The notes beneath the pieces were generated by a model that made no database searches, had not been told where the DNA came from, and saw only the letters and a list, made by a program, of their open reading frames with translations. The position numbers and the translations under genes were made by a program. DNA of 64,000 nt from Paenibacillus thalictri (GTDB taxonomy: Bacteria > Bacillota > Bacilli > Paenibacillales > NBRC-103111), in contig NZ_SIRE01000016.1 in NCBI RefSeq assembly GCF_004307995.1, positions 62,001-126,000 of the forward strand, read 5' to 3'. Positions 16,539-26,213 of this stretch are shown here, piece by piece (the first letter of the stretch is position 1; the number at the start of each line of letters is the position of its first letter).

Positions 16539-17345
16539 TCAGAGCGGTACCATAAACCGTTCTTTTTGGCGAAATAAAGCCCACTCTTTAAAGCCAATCT
16601 CCTTTAGGCGCTGCCGCACCGTATCGAAGTCATCGCCAACCCGATCCGGTACATGAGCGTCTGAGCCAAGCGTCAAAGAAACTCCATAATAAAGCGCCCG
16701 TTCCAAAAGCTCGTCAGCCGGATACCAGTTGCCGCAGTTTTTCAGTTTGGCGGAGGTATTAACTTCGATCGCGACATCGCATTCACCTATGACCCTCAAG
16801 GTCTCGTCGACATCGGGAGTGGAAATACCCGAAAATTCCGGACAATAAGCCCTCATGGCATCGATGTGCCCGAGGATTTGGAACATCCCGCTGCGAGCGG
16901 ATTGCCGGATCAGCTCATAATAATTTTGTTTGGACCAGATCAGCGTGGTCTCATCCGCTCCGATCCATCTCGTTTTGTCAAAAATGCTCTTTCCTTCGCA
17001 CCAATGTACAGACCCTATGATGTAATCGAACGGATATTGCTCGTAGATGCTCCGATAAACATCGGCATGCTCCGGAAAAAAGTCCGATTCCACGCCAAGC
17101 AGCACTTCGATCTTGTTGCGGTATTCTTCCTTCAGTCTTAGAACCTCGGCCACATAATGCTTAAATTCACTTTTAGCCATCGCAATACCGGGAAACAGCT
17201 GATCCGTTTCACTGGCGAAAAAAGGCGAATGATCTGAAATTCCGATCAAATCGAGCCCGCGCTCAATTGCCGCCTCCACGTAGTCGCGAATGGAATCGGA
17301 CGCGTGTCCGCATCGTTCATGATGAGTGTGAAAATCAAATTTCAT
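16539..17345 (-). CDS. PHP-domain phosphatase, histidinol-phosphatase-like
   Basis: About 268 residues from the ATG at 17345, which has GAAGGGG eight bases upstream; the frame extends to 17381 but without a ribosome site. Metal-binding PHP motifs in order: DFHTHHERCGH at the N-terminus, GISDHSPFF near residue 44, EVNTSAKLKN near residue 190 and GSDAHVPDRVG near residue 225. This is the HisK-type PHP arrangement. No other his genes adjoin it. It lies between an importer gene and an SDR gene, so a sugar phosphate or another phosphoester is a likely substrate. That is inference. Confidence 0.85.
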   Translation of the reverse strand: MKFDFHTHHERCGHASDSIRDYVEAAIERGLDLIGISDHSPFFASETDQLFPGIAMAKSEFKHYVAEVLRLKEEYRNKIEVLLGVESDFFPEHADVYRSIYEQYPFDYIIGSVHWCEGKSIFDKTRWIGADETTLIWSKQNYYELIRQSARSGMFQILGHIDAMRAYCPEFSGISTPDVDETLRVIGECDVAIEVNTSAKLKNCGNWYPADELLERALYYGVSLTLGSDAHVPDRVGDDFDTVRQRLKEIGFKEWALFRQKERFMVPL

Positions 17346-17392
17346 GTGAACATCCCCTTCTATTTTGGTATTTATCCCCACCTACAGGACGG

Positions 17393-18268
17393 TTACTCCT
17401 TCAGGGAACCCAACATGGCACCTTTTACGAAATATTTTTGCAACATCGGATACACGATTAAGATCGGCAGGGTCGAGAACAAAATGGCGGCGGCTTTGAT
17501 CACTTCCGGCGTTTGCAAAGAGCCCGCATCAAAATTTTGGGCATCCATTCCCGAATTGGCATCCCCTTCTACAATTAAGCTTCTTAATTTCAGCTGCAGC
17601 GGATGCAAAGGACGCGAACGGATATAAATCAGGGCGGCGAAATAAGAGTTCCACTGGCTTACCGCATGAAACAAAGCAATCGTTGCCAATACCGGTTTCG
17701 ACATAGGCAGAACCATACGTATAAAAACGCCAAGTTCTCCGCATCCATCGATTTTTGATGCCTCAATGAGTTCGTTAGAGATGCTGCGGAAAAAGGTTCG
17801 CATAATAAACACATAATAAGCTCCCAAAGCGCTTGGAATGATCAACGCCCACAACGTGTTGACCAATCCCAAATTTTTGACGACCAGAAAGGTCGGAATA
17901 AGCGGCGCAGGGAAAATAAAAGAAAACAAAATGAGTCGTGTCAGCAGTGTGCGACCCGGCATTTGCGGTCTGGCCAGGCAAAAGGATATGGATGAGGTCA
18001 ACGCCAGGCAAAGAAGCGTCCCGGCAAAGGTGATCCAGACACTGACTCCCATCGCCCGCCACATGTCACCCATTGTGAATAAGGACTTGTATACATCCAC
18101 ATTAAATCCTTTGGGCCATAAATAAACGGCCCTTGCTTCCGCATGCACCGAGCTGCTTAACGAAATCGCAAGCAGATGGATCATCGGCGCGATCATCGTC
18201 AAGCTGACGAGGATCATGACGATTCCATTTATCCATTGAAATAACGTATCCGAGCGTTCCCTGATCAT
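17393..18268 (-). CDS. ABC carbohydrate importer permease, LplC/YtcP type
   Basis: A 291-residue inner-membrane permease with six predicted helices. The conserved ATPase-contact loop EASKIDGCGELGVFIRMVLP is near residue 170. The C-terminus PMLQKYFVKGAMLGSLKE is typical of LplC-like permeases. It partners with the upstream LplB-type permease (gap 21 bases) and the lipoprotein at 19277-20851. No ATPase gene is nearby. Confidence 0.9.
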   Translation of the reverse strand: MIRERSDTLFQWINGIVMILVSLTMIAPMIHLLAISLSSSVHAEARAVYLWPKGFNVDVYKSLFTMGDMWRAMGVSVWITFAGTLLCLALTSSISFCLARPQMPGRTLLTRLILFSFIFPAPLIPTFLVVKNLGLVNTLWALIIPSALGAYYVFIMRTFFRSISNELIEASKIDGCGELGVFIRMVLPMSKPVLATIALFHAVSQWNSYFAALIYIRSRPLHPLQLKLRSLIVEGDANSGMDAQNFDAGSLQTPEVIKAAAILFSTLPILIVYPMLQKYFVKGAMLGSLKE

Positions 18269-18289
18269 ACGACCAACCCTCCCTTCCGT

Positions 18290-19189
18290 TTAGTAAATGC
18301 TTTCTCCCGTTGTTTTTTTGCTGAGTTGATTCAGCGAAACAACCATAATCACACTGATCGCCGCCTTAAATATGCCTATGGCTGTCGTATAGCTGTACAG
18401 TCCGCTCAATAAACCGGCCCGGTAAATGTAGGTATCGAAGACTTCACCGACTTCTTTATTCAGCGGGTTGACGAAAAACAATACCTGCTCCACATTGGCA
18501 TCAAGCAGATGACCGATGCGCAGCAACAGCAACACAACGATGGCGGGCATCAAACAAGGAATCGTAATGCTGAACATTTTCCTCCAACGTCCGGCCCCGT
18601 CTATATTAGCCGCTTCATACAAGCTTGGATTGATCCCTGTCAGCGCTGCCAAATAAATGATCATCGACCAGCCCACTTCTTTCCAAATCCCGCCGGTGAT
18701 AACAACGCCGAAAAAATACCGGGGTTCCGTTAAAAACGATACCGGACCGATCCCCATGCCTTTTAATATGGCATTAAATACACCGTCCAAGGACAAAATC
18801 TCCAGAAAAATGCCGCCCACGATAATCCAGGATAAAAAATGCGGCAAGTAAAGCAGTGTTTGCACCCAACGTTTGAATGCGACCAATCTGATTTCGTTTA
18901 AAAACAAAGCAAGGATCAGAGGGGCCGGAAATCCGAAAAAGATCGAATACAGCCCGAATTTCAATGAATTGCGCAAGATGATTAAAAACTCCGGATACTG
19001 AAACATGTATATAAAATGATCCAGGCCGACCCACTTGCTGTTGAAAAACCCGGTAAACAAAGTAAAGTTTTGAAAAGCAATGATGTTTCCGGCGATGGGA
19101 ATGTACTTGAATATAATAAAATGGAGCACTCCCGGCAGCGCGATAAGCAGCAAAACAAGAGAGTCTGTGAACCTGATCTTTTGCAGCAA
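18290..19189 (-). CDS. ABC carbohydrate importer permease, LplB type
   Basis: About 299 residues from a TTG at 19189 with AAAGGGG seven bases upstream. The frame runs to 19237, but those extra residues overlap the preceding terminator. It has six membrane helices and the ATPase-contact loop YEAANIDGAGRWRKMFSITI near residue 195. IPIAGNIIAFQNFTLF near the N-terminus is characteristic of LplB-like permeases. It is the partner of the LplC-type permease downstream. Confidence 0.9.
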   Translation of the reverse strand: MLQKIRFTDSLVLLLIALPGVLHFIIFKYIPIAGNIIAFQNFTLFTGFFNSKWVGLDHFIYMFQYPEFLIILRNSLKFGLYSIFFGFPAPLILALFLNEIRLVAFKRWVQTLLYLPHFLSWIIVGGIFLEILSLDGVFNAILKGMGIGPVSFLTEPRYFFGVVITGGIWKEVGWSMIIYLAALTGINPSLYEAANIDGAGRWRKMFSITIPCLMPAIVVLLLLRIGHLLDANVEQVLFFVNPLNKEVGEVFDTYIYRAGLLSGLYSYTTAIGIFKAAISVIMVVSLNQLSKKTTGESIY

Positions 19190-19216
19190 TTTAATGCCCC
19201 TTTCCGTTAACGGTAT

Positions 19217-19260
19217 AAAAAGGGGACTCCCGCCCAAAATTCCGGGAACAGGGAGCCCCT
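19217..19260 (-). terminator. Intercistronic terminator after the solute-binding protein gene
   Basis: On the minus strand GGGGCTCCC pairs with GGGAGTCCCC (one mismatch), then TTTTTATA follows. It sits between the binding-protein stop and the permease start. It probably lets only part of the transcripts continue into the permeases, giving an excess of binding protein. Confidence 0.8.
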
Positions 19261-19276
19261 CGCGCCTGTCGCAGAG

Positions 19277-20851
19277 CTATTTTTTCTTCTGGTACCATTC
19301 TGTAGCTTCTTTGATCGCCTGTTCGCCTCCGCGCTGCTTCCAATCGTTTACGAATTTCTCGAAGCCGGTATCCAGATCTTCTCTGCCGACAACCCATCGT
19401 ACGAAACCGTCGCTAAACAAGCTTCCGGCTGTTAAATTCGGAGTCAGCTCAGGATGTCCGTCCAGCGCTTTCAGAACCGGCATTCCTAAGGAAGCATGTT
19501 TATATACCGCTGATTCCGCATCGGCATATGCCTTTAATATTTTTTTGCTGTCGGGAAGTGTACTGATTACTTTAGGGTTTGTTATGCCGATTTCCCTAAA
19601 GTTCAGATTTTTTTGAAAAAACTCATACGCATTGTTTTGACTGTTGGCAGGAGCGTTTGGATCGTATTTCACTTGCCCGTTTTCTTCGGTATAATTATGG
19701 CCTTTCACACCGAAAGCAAAAAATTGATCCGCCTCAGGGCTGCTCCATGCCCAATCCAAAAATTGAATCACTTCTTCCGGATTTTTCGTGTTAGCCGGTA
19801 TGACCCATACGAAGTCGACTTGTTCATTTTCCAGATCAACATAAGACTCGCCTTTCGCGCCTTTTAGTGGTGCAGCCATCGTAATTTTCGCATTTGGTTG
19901 GTTCAAATATTTGGATGCGCCGTCAAATCTCACATAATGATCCACCAGGGCCGTGAAAGCCCCATATTGCCCCTTATAAATTTCAGCTGTGCGCTCCGCT
20001 TGCTTTTTCGTCGCAAAATCTTTCATAATGTAACCGTTGTCATAAAGCTTTTTGTAAAAAGCTACAGCTTCCTTCATCTGGGGTTGAATCACATCCGGCT
20101 CCATACGTCCGTTGCGTAATTGCCAAGCACCCGGTCTCACCCCAAACGCTCCGCTTAAAATATCGCTATATTCAAGATTGTCGTTTAAAGGCAATACATA
20201 TTCATTGTTCGGATCGCCATCCTTATTCATATCTTTCTGCTTGACGCCTTCCGCGTATTTCAGAAATTCATCCAACGTTTTCGGAGGCTCCATTCCCAAT
20301 TCATCCAGCCAATCTTGACGATAAAACATCATGCGGGTTGCAGGCCATCCTGATAAAACCGGAATCCCGTACGTTTTGCCATTTTTCTTCACCCTTGGAC
20401 TATCCCAAGAAACCTTCGGGATTTTGGCTTTGAGATGAGGCCCATACTTATCGATCAGCTCGTCCAATTGCAGAAACACGCCTTGATCTACAGCGCCCCG
20501 GTGGACAGACGAATCGATACTATCCGTACGAACCAGGTCGGCCAAATCTCCGGAAGCGAAGCGGAGCGCCAACTGCTGCTTAAAGTCGTTTCCGCCTCCC
20601 CATGTAAGAAAGTCGTATTTAACGTTGCGGCCAGCCAAGCGATTGATCTCGTTATAATAGATTTGATGGTCGCTCACCGGTCTTTGTGTGGCGAACACTG
20701 CATCGGCATGGGTAAGCAGGACGGTAATATCTCTCTTTTTCATTTCGGTATTTTTAGCGCCTCCCGCTGACGACTCCCCTGAATGATTATTGCAAGCCGT
20801 CAAACACAAAGCGGGAATTAACACCAAAGTTGCGACGATTCGTTGTTTCAT
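19277..20851 (-). CDS. Solute-binding lipoprotein of an Lpl-type ABC importer
   Basis: A 524-residue lipoprotein. The signal peptide ends in the lipobox LTAC with Cys20. The body is an extracellular family 1 binding protein: YGIPVLSGWPATRMMFYRQD, GMEPPKTLDEF and WVIPANTKNPEEVIQFLDWAW are typical of large Paenibacillus LplA-like proteins. It would be anchored outside the membrane and deliver an oligosaccharide or sugar acid to the permeases downstream. GGGGGAGG precedes the ATG. A YesM/YesN-type pair lies directly upstream and probably controls it. Confidence 0.9.
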   Translation of the reverse strand: MKQRIVATLVLIPALCLTACNNHSGESSAGGAKNTEMKKRDITVLLTHADAVFATQRPVSDHQIYYNEINRLAGRNVKYDFLTWGGGNDFKQQLALRFASGDLADLVRTDSIDSSVHRGAVDQGVFLQLDELIDKYGPHLKAKIPKVSWDSPRVKKNGKTYGIPVLSGWPATRMMFYRQDWLDELGMEPPKTLDEFLKYAEGVKQKDMNKDGDPNNEYVLPLNDNLEYSDILSGAFGVRPGAWQLRNGRMEPDVIQPQMKEAVAFYKKLYDNGYIMKDFATKKQAERTAEIYKGQYGAFTALVDHYVRFDGASKYLNQPNAKITMAAPLKGAKGESYVDLENEQVDFVWVIPANTKNPEEVIQFLDWAWSSPEADQFFAFGVKGHNYTEENGQVKYDPNAPANSQNNAYEFFQKNLNFREIGITNPKVISTLPDSKKILKAYADAESAVYKHASLGMPVLKALDGHPELTPNLTAGSLFSDGFVRWVVGREDLDTGFEKFVNDWKQRGGEQAIKEATEWYQKKK

Positions 20852-20959
20852 TTACCAATAACCTCCCCCAACTTATGTAAAAATGAACAGGGCCCTCTGC
20901 TCATTATTATTGTAACGGGACAAAGTGCGAATTCACATGCATATACTAACGAAATTATG

Positions 20960-22036
20960 TCAATTCTCATCATGAACCAAAAAATCCGCACTTTTTCGAT
21001 AAGCTGTCGGTGAAAAACCGGTTTGCTTTTTAAATATTTTTGAAAAATGGGAGTAGTCCTCAAAACCGACGATCAGTCCGATTTCATATACTTTGGCGAA
21101 TGGCTGCAGCAGCAGCGACTTGGCACGATTGATTCTTATTTTCGTCAAATATTGGAGGAATGATTCCCCGGTCGTCTTCTTGAATAAACTCCCAAAATAA
21201 TTTGCGGACAATCCGCAATAATCCGCCGCATCCTTTAGCGATAAGCGCGGATTATCGAGGTGCTGCTCGATGTAGGCCAAAACATCTCTCATCATATGAC
21301 GTTGGCTCAAAATCATGCGGTTTGCCCGAACGGACTCCATCAGATCGGTCATAATGGCGCGAATATGTTCGTAAATCGCCAGCCAATCGCTTGTATGATT
21401 CCAATCGACGGCGGACGGAAGCGTTATGGCATTGTGGCTAACCAACTCCATCCGCTCGCAAAAAAGCGAAAAATAATGACGGTATTTCTTCGCCATAAAA
21501 CTTGTGTCTTCGCTTGCTTCCGCTTGAAGATCTGCCTTCATTCGTTCTAATTCTGCGTTAAGCTCCTCTTCCCGGATATTCCATATCGCCCGCGCAGCTT
21601 GTTCTGCGTAAGCTTTACTGTCCAATACCCATTTGTTCCAATTCGCATTGTGCAAACCTTCTTGCGACAGACGAGTTTTAATTTTATTCAGGATCGACAG
21701 AAGGTTCTCATAATGGATCGGTTTAAGCAAATAATCGGTTACGTGATAACGCAAAGCCGATCTCGCATATTCGAAATCCGCGTAGCCGGAAACAATCACG
21801 AACTCCGCCGGACTATGCCTTGCGCGTAATTCATGAATCAAGGCAAGCCCATCCATTACAGACATACGAATGTCTGTAATAATAATGTCCGGTTGGTGAT
21901 ATTCCGCCAAAGCAAGCGCTTCCCGCCCGTCATCAGCTTCCGCTACTACGACAAATCCTTCCGCTTCCGTTTCAATGACACTCCGCATACTCATTTTGAT
22001 CATCCGCTCGTCATCGACAATTAAAACTTTGATCAA
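20960..22036 (-). CDS. Response regulator with AraC-type DNA-binding domain (YesN-like)
   Basis: A 358-residue cytoplasmic regulator. The receiver domain (residues 1-120) has DDE at 8-10, the phosphoacceptor Asp55 in IIITDIRMSVMDG and a lysine at YLLKPIHYENL. A coiled linker follows, then a two-helix-turn-helix AraC domain (residues about 255-350) with ANYFGSLFKKTTGESF and GFEDYSHFSKIFKKQTG. It overlaps the kinase gene by four bases, so the pair is translationally coupled. It likely activates the importer operon that begins 108 bases downstream. Confidence 0.92.
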   Translation of the reverse strand: MIKVLIVDDERMIKMSMRSVIETEAEGFVVVAEADDGREALALAEYHQPDIIITDIRMSVMDGLALIHELRARHSPAEFVIVSGYADFEYARSALRYHVTDYLLKPIHYENLLSILNKIKTRLSQEGLHNANWNKWVLDSKAYAEQAARAIWNIREEELNAELERMKADLQAEASEDTSFMAKKYRHYFSLFCERMELVSHNAITLPSAVDWNHTSDWLAIYEHIRAIMTDLMESVRANRMILSQRHMMRDVLAYIEQHLDNPRLSLKDAADYCGLSANYFGSLFKKTTGESFLQYLTKIRINRAKSLLLQPFAKVYEIGLIVGFEDYSHFSKIFKKQTGFSPTAYRKSADFLVHDEN

Positions 22037-23709
22037 TGCTCTCCGCCCCTTTTATAAAATAATATACAATCAGAAGTGGTATATGGAATTTTGATTTCCA
22101 TTTCTGTTCCCATCTCGTCGGAACGCAAAATATGAAGCCCGTAAGGAGCACCGAAAGCCAGACGCAGCCGGTTGTGCACATTCCATAAACCAATTTTCTG
22201 CGAGGAATGAAGGGATACATCCATTACGTTATTTTTTTCTGAATGAAAAGCGGCATTGTAACGCGCCGCGACCCCCGCCCCCATTCCTTTTCCCCGGTCC
22301 GTCACCCTCAAGGAAAAATATGGATCACTCATGCACCCGGATATGACAATGTCCGCGGGATGGAGGCCATGCCTTTCATAACCGTGAATGATCGCATTCT
22401 CAACAATAGGCTGGACAATGAGACGAAACAAACAAACCATACTTAGATGTTTCTTTTCAAGATCAATCGTTACCCTCATGTTAGCATATCGTTCCTGCTG
22501 AATATTCAAGTAATTCGTTATATGGTTGATTTCATCTTCCAGCAGCACAAGCTGGTGCGGATTGCTTACGCTATATCGAAAAATGCTTGCTAAATATTGC
22601 GTCATTTGACATATTGGCTTGATCTTGGCCAGCGTAGCGTATGAATTAATAATTTCCAAGCTGTTGTAAAGGAAATGAGGGTTAATTTGCGACTGCAGCG
22701 CCTGGAAAGTGGATTCCTTATGCCTCAGCTCCATTTCTTTTTCTTTCATACGGGACAAATGAATAATTCCGACTAAACGTTTAATATCCACAAGCATTTT
22801 GTTGAAGATAATAAAAGCGAATATAAGAATCATCCCGCCGATCATTAAAGTAATGACATGCAGGTGAGACAAATTACCGATGACCTCTTTGATCGGAATC
22901 TCGGAAACAATCGTTAGTCCGGTCGAATTTGAAGTCTTATACATGACGATTCGTTTTCCGGTCTCTCCTTGAATAATAGACTGCCCAACCCCGGAGTTTA
23001 TTTCCTGCACCAAGGACTGGGGAATCTCTGTGCCCCATTTATTCGGGTCCCGATGGTACATAAACCGGTTGCTTGAATCTACAATAGCGATGTAACCCTC
23101 TTTGCCAAAAGCAATATCATCCGTCATCTTCACTATGGAATCGATGGAAAACGCCACCAATAGCGCTCCTACCGGACGATAAGTCGTATTATCGATAATA
23201 GTTCGATAAATTAGAATGGCATTGTAAGCATTCGACTGGCGGACGCCCACGATGTTATAATTGCTCTCCATTCCTTGCAAGTCGCGAAAACTCGGGCTTA
23301 TATCACCTACAAACAAGTTTCCGAATGTATTGTCTTTGTGCGAATATAAACCAAACCCAACGATATCCTTACGTCTGTACATAATATTGAGATACAATTC
23401 CCGGTGAATCCGCTCTTTCAACTGAAACATCTCATAGTCGTTTCCCGGTTCCAGCTTTACAAACTCCTGAATGAGCGGATTTCCCGGGATGGTTTGAGTA
23501 TCGGCTTTAATTTCGGCAAAGTATTGATCCAATTGATTGTTCAGTTGGGAAAGCAGCTTCCCATTATAATAAATAACATTATTTTCCATTTCCTTTGTCG
23601 AAAAAGCGTACCAGATCAAACCTAAAATAAATAAAGGCATGCAAAAAAAGCCGGCAAAAAAGAGGTATTGTCTTTTCTTTATAGATAACTCTCGAAAATA
23701 TTTGAACAA
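22033..23709 (-). CDS. Sensor histidine kinase, YesM type
   Basis: A 558-residue membrane kinase. It starts at a TTG with AGGAG nine bases upstream. A first membrane helix spans residues about 16-34 (YLFFAGFFCMPLFILG). An extracellular sensing domain runs to about residue 285, and a second helix (VITLMIGGMILIFAFIIF) follows. The His_kinase domain has LQSQINPHFLYNSLE (phosphoacceptor His near residue 345), with an ATPase N box at PIVENAIIHGYERHG and G box at DRGKGMG. It likely senses an extracellular carbohydrate and phosphorylates the downstream regulator. Confidence 0.92.
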   Translation of the reverse strand: MFKYFRELSIKKRQYLFFAGFFCMPLFILGLIWYAFSTKEMENNVIYYNGKLLSQLNNQLDQYFAEIKADTQTIPGNPLIQEFVKLEPGNDYEMFQLKERIHRELYLNIMYRRKDIVGFGLYSHKDNTFGNLFVGDISPSFRDLQGMESNYNIVGVRQSNAYNAILIYRTIIDNTTYRPVGALLVAFSIDSIVKMTDDIAFGKEGYIAIVDSSNRFMYHRDPNKWGTEIPQSLVQEINSGVGQSIIQGETGKRIVMYKTSNSTGLTIVSEIPIKEVIGNLSHLHVITLMIGGMILIFAFIIFNKMLVDIKRLVGIIHLSRMKEKEMELRHKESTFQALQSQINPHFLYNSLEIINSYATLAKIKPICQMTQYLASIFRYSVSNPHQLVLLEDEINHITNYLNIQQERYANMRVTIDLEKKHLSMVCLFRLIVQPIVENAIIHGYERHGLHPADIVISGCMSDPYFSLRVTDRGKGMGAGVAARYNAAFHSEKNNVMDVSLHSSQKIGLWNVHNRLRLAFGAPYGLHILRSDEMGTEMEIKIPYTTSDCILFYKRGGEH

Positions 23710-23736
23710 ATCACATGTCTCCTGTCTTCATTATTA

Positions 23737-23750
23737 TTTAAGCGCTTTCA
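23737..23750. promoter_or_regulatory. Possible cre site upstream of the sensor kinase gene
   Basis: Minus-strand TGAAAGCGCTTAAA matches the cre pattern TGWAARCGYTWNCW at 13 of 14 positions. It lies about 30 bases before the kinase start. The remainder of the 23710-23935 gap shows only an imperfect hairpin near 23887-23917 that may end the upstream operon. Confidence 0.45.
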
Positions 23751-23935
23751 TTTCGCTTCAACAAATAAATGCCCTGAATGTGAGCCCCTTGTGATCCTAT
23801 TGTAAAGGAAGTTCATGTTTTCATCAACGGGCCGCAATGCTCTGGAACAAGGTGATTCCATTTTCCAGACATTCTGACAACAAATAGCTCCGATTCAAAT
23901 CGAACCGAAGCTGATTGTTTTATGAAAATGAACGC

Positions 23936-24946
23936 TTAATTGCCCACAGACTTTATCTTGTTCTGCGCTCCCTCTGCGACATGTACCTCCGGATTCACCC
24001 TGTATGGCAGCGGTTCGCCTTTTAATCCGGCCAATATGTTTAGGGCGGCGATTTCGGCCATTTTCAATCGGGTTTCCACTGTGGCGCTGCCAATATGCGG
24101 CAGCATGACGACATTGTCAAGAGCAAACAAAGGATGATCCGGCCGAATCGGCTCTGTCTCGAAAACGTCCAGCCCCGCTCCCCATATTTGCCCTGTTCTT
24201 AATGCTTCTATCATGGCTGCCTCATCGACATTGGTGCCTCTTGACGTATTGATAAAGATGGCATTTGGTTTCATTAAGGCAAACTCTCTGGCGCCGATCA
24301 TTCTGAATGTCTCTTTAGTGGAAGGAGCCAGCATCACGACATAATCGGACCGCTTAAGCAGCTCATCAAGAGAACAATAAGCTGCTCCCAACGCTTGTTC
24401 GGCCGTTTCCTTTCGGCTGCGGTTGCAGTAGAGAATGTTCATTCCGAATCCGCGGGCTCTCCGAGCTACTCCTTCGCCGATTCTTCCCATGCCGATAATC
24501 CCTATCGTAGCGCCATATACGTTTTGACCGGTAAGCAGCATCGGCCCCCAAGCCTTCCATCTATCTTCCCTGATAAAAGCCATTCCCGCAACAACTCTTC
24601 TTGCGGTTGCCAGCAGCAATGCAAAGGTTAGATCCGCCACCGCTTCCGTCAACACTTCAGGAGTATGGCCAACCGGAATTCCCCTGCGGGTAGCTTCCGC
24701 TACATCGATATTGTTGAAACCTACGGCCATTGTACTGATCACCTTTAAGCGCGGGGCCGCGTCCAGAAGCTCCCGGTCGATCCGGTCGGTTACATTGGTG
24801 AACAAAGCGTCGGCGTCCGTTATTTGCTCCATCAACTTATGGCGGGATATCGGTTCATGTTCATCCGGCCACATGTAAACATCGCAATGCTCCGCAAGCA
24901 ACGCGACGGTGGAGTCCGGCATTTTTCGCGTAATCACAACTTTCAT
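23936..24946 (-). CDS. D-isomer-specific 2-hydroxyacid dehydrogenase
   Basis: About 336 residues from the ATG at 24946, which has GGGAGG nine bases upstream; the frame extends to 24979 without a ribosome site. The NAD(P)-binding motif is GIIGMGRIGEGVARRARGFG near residue 150, followed by arginine in NRSRK, which hints at NADPH. Catalytic residues are Arg in NTSRGTNVDE, a glutamate in DVFETEP and His in LPHIGSATVETR. It resembles glyoxylate/hydroxypyruvate/2-ketogluconate reductases. It is last in the GntR-linked operon, after aldehyde and alcohol dehydrogenases, and probably interconverts a 2-oxo and a 2-hydroxy acid. Confidence 0.9.
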   Translation of the reverse strand: MKVVITRKMPDSTVALLAEHCDVYMWPDEHEPISRHKLMEQITDADALFTNVTDRIDRELLDAAPRLKVISTMAVGFNNIDVAEATRRGIPVGHTPEVLTEAVADLTFALLLATARRVVAGMAFIREDRWKAWGPMLLTGQNVYGATIGIIGMGRIGEGVARRARGFGMNILYCNRSRKETAEQALGAAYCSLDELLKRSDYVVMLAPSTKETFRMIGAREFALMKPNAIFINTSRGTNVDEAAMIEALRTGQIWGAGLDVFETEPIRPDHPLFALDNVVMLPHIGSATVETRLKMAEIAALNILAGLKGEPLPYRVNPEVHVAEGAQNKIKSVGN

Positions 24947-24989
24947 TGCTTTTATCCTCCCATGACTCTTGAAGAGCAAGCTGAAGCTT

Positions 24990-26192
24990 CTAAAATGCCG
25001 CCTCCAAAAGAGAGATCATCCCGTCCCGGTTAGGTGTCCGCGGATTGTTTCGAATCAGCCTGTCAATTTTGAGCGCTGAATCCGCAACTTCCGGAATCGT
25101 TTCGCGCTTCAGCCCGATGGATGAAAGTTTGGTAGGCAGCCCTATCGATTCCAGCAGCTCCATCACTTTGCGAACGACAAGCGCCGCCACTTCTTTATTC
25201 GTCAAATGATCGCAAGGCAGAGCCAACGCATGAGCGATGCTGCGCATTTTTTTCGGCTGAGCTTCAGCGTTAAAACTCATAACATAAGGAAGAAGAAGTC
25301 CTGTCAGCTCGCCATGAGGCGATTTGGTCAATCCGCCCAACGGGTAAGCGAGCGCATGCGCAGCCGCCGTACCCGCATTGGAGAAAGCCATTCCCGCAAG
25401 CAGGCTGCCCTGCAGCATGTTGGACCTCGCTTCGATATTTGCGCCTTGCTGAACGGCTACAACCAGATTGCGGCAGATCAATTGTATGGCCTGCAGCGCC
25501 AACGTGTCGCTTATAGGGTTCGAGCCTTGGAACAATATTTCGCCTTCCGCCCGGATATATTTGAAATCGGTAGCCATATAAGCTTCAACAGCATGAGCCA
25601 AAGCATCAATGCCGGAACAAGCCGTCACATACGGCGGCAGCTCGACGGTCAGCTCCGGGTCAAGCAAGGCGATTTTGGGACGAAGAAAGTTATTGGAGAT
25701 GCCTACTTTGATATTGTGCTGCGTATCGGTAACAACGGCAACGGAGGTGACTTCCGAACCGGTCCCTGCCGTCGTGGGAATCGCAATAAGCGGCGCTATG
25801 GCATGGGGGATGGCGTTTTCCCCGAAATACTGCCTCGGATGCCCCCCATGCTCCAGCAGCAAAGCTACGATTTTGGCCAGATCGATACTGCTCCCGCCGC
25901 CCAAACCGATGATCGCATCGATATTCATCTGTGATTTGGCAAACTCGAAACATTCGACAGCTTTCTCGATAGGCGGTTCCGGAATCGCTCCATCGTACAC
26001 AATCAGCTCATATTCCCAAGATTTCAGAAGTTGTTCAACCCGGGACAAAATGCCGCTTTTGACAATACCCGGGTCTGTGATCAACAACACATGTTTGGCT
26101 TTCAAACTTTTCAGAGCGGCATCCAATCGCTGAATCGAGCCGTTCCCAAAAATAATCCGTTCCGTCGAAAAAAAATCCCAATAATTTCTCAC
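24990..26192 (-). CDS. Iron-containing alcohol dehydrogenase
   Basis: A 400-residue group III metal-dependent alcohol dehydrogenase. Cofactor motif IIGLGGGSSIDLAK is near residue 95 and PTTAGTGSEVTSVAV near residue 138. Metal ligands lie in ACSGIDALAHAVEAY and in NAGTAAAHALAYPLGG and SPHGELTGLLLP. It oxidises a small alcohol or reduces an aldehyde with NAD(P). It is 21 bases after the aldehyde dehydrogenase stop in the same operon, so it likely handles the same aldehyde intermediate, for example lactaldehyde, glycolaldehyde or a semialdehyde. The substrate is not readable from sequence. Confidence 0.92.
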   Translation of the reverse strand: MRNYWDFFSTERIIFGNGSIQRLDAALKSLKAKHVLLITDPGIVKSGILSRVEQLLKSWEYELIVYDGAIPEPPIEKAVECFEFAKSQMNIDAIIGLGGGSSIDLAKIVALLLEHGGHPRQYFGENAIPHAIAPLIAIPTTAGTGSEVTSVAVVTDTQHNIKVGISNNFLRPKIALLDPELTVELPPYVTACSGIDALAHAVEAYMATDFKYIRAEGEILFQGSNPISDTLALQAIQLICRNLVVAVQQGANIEARSNMLQGSLLAGMAFSNAGTAAAHALAYPLGGLTKSPHGELTGLLLPYVMSFNAEAQPKKMRSIAHALALPCDHLTNKEVAALVVRKVMELLESIGLPTKLSSIGLKRETIPEVADSALKIDRLIRNNPRTPNRDGMISLLEAAF

Positions 26193-26213
26193 GGCAGGAG
26201 CCCTCCGTTAACA

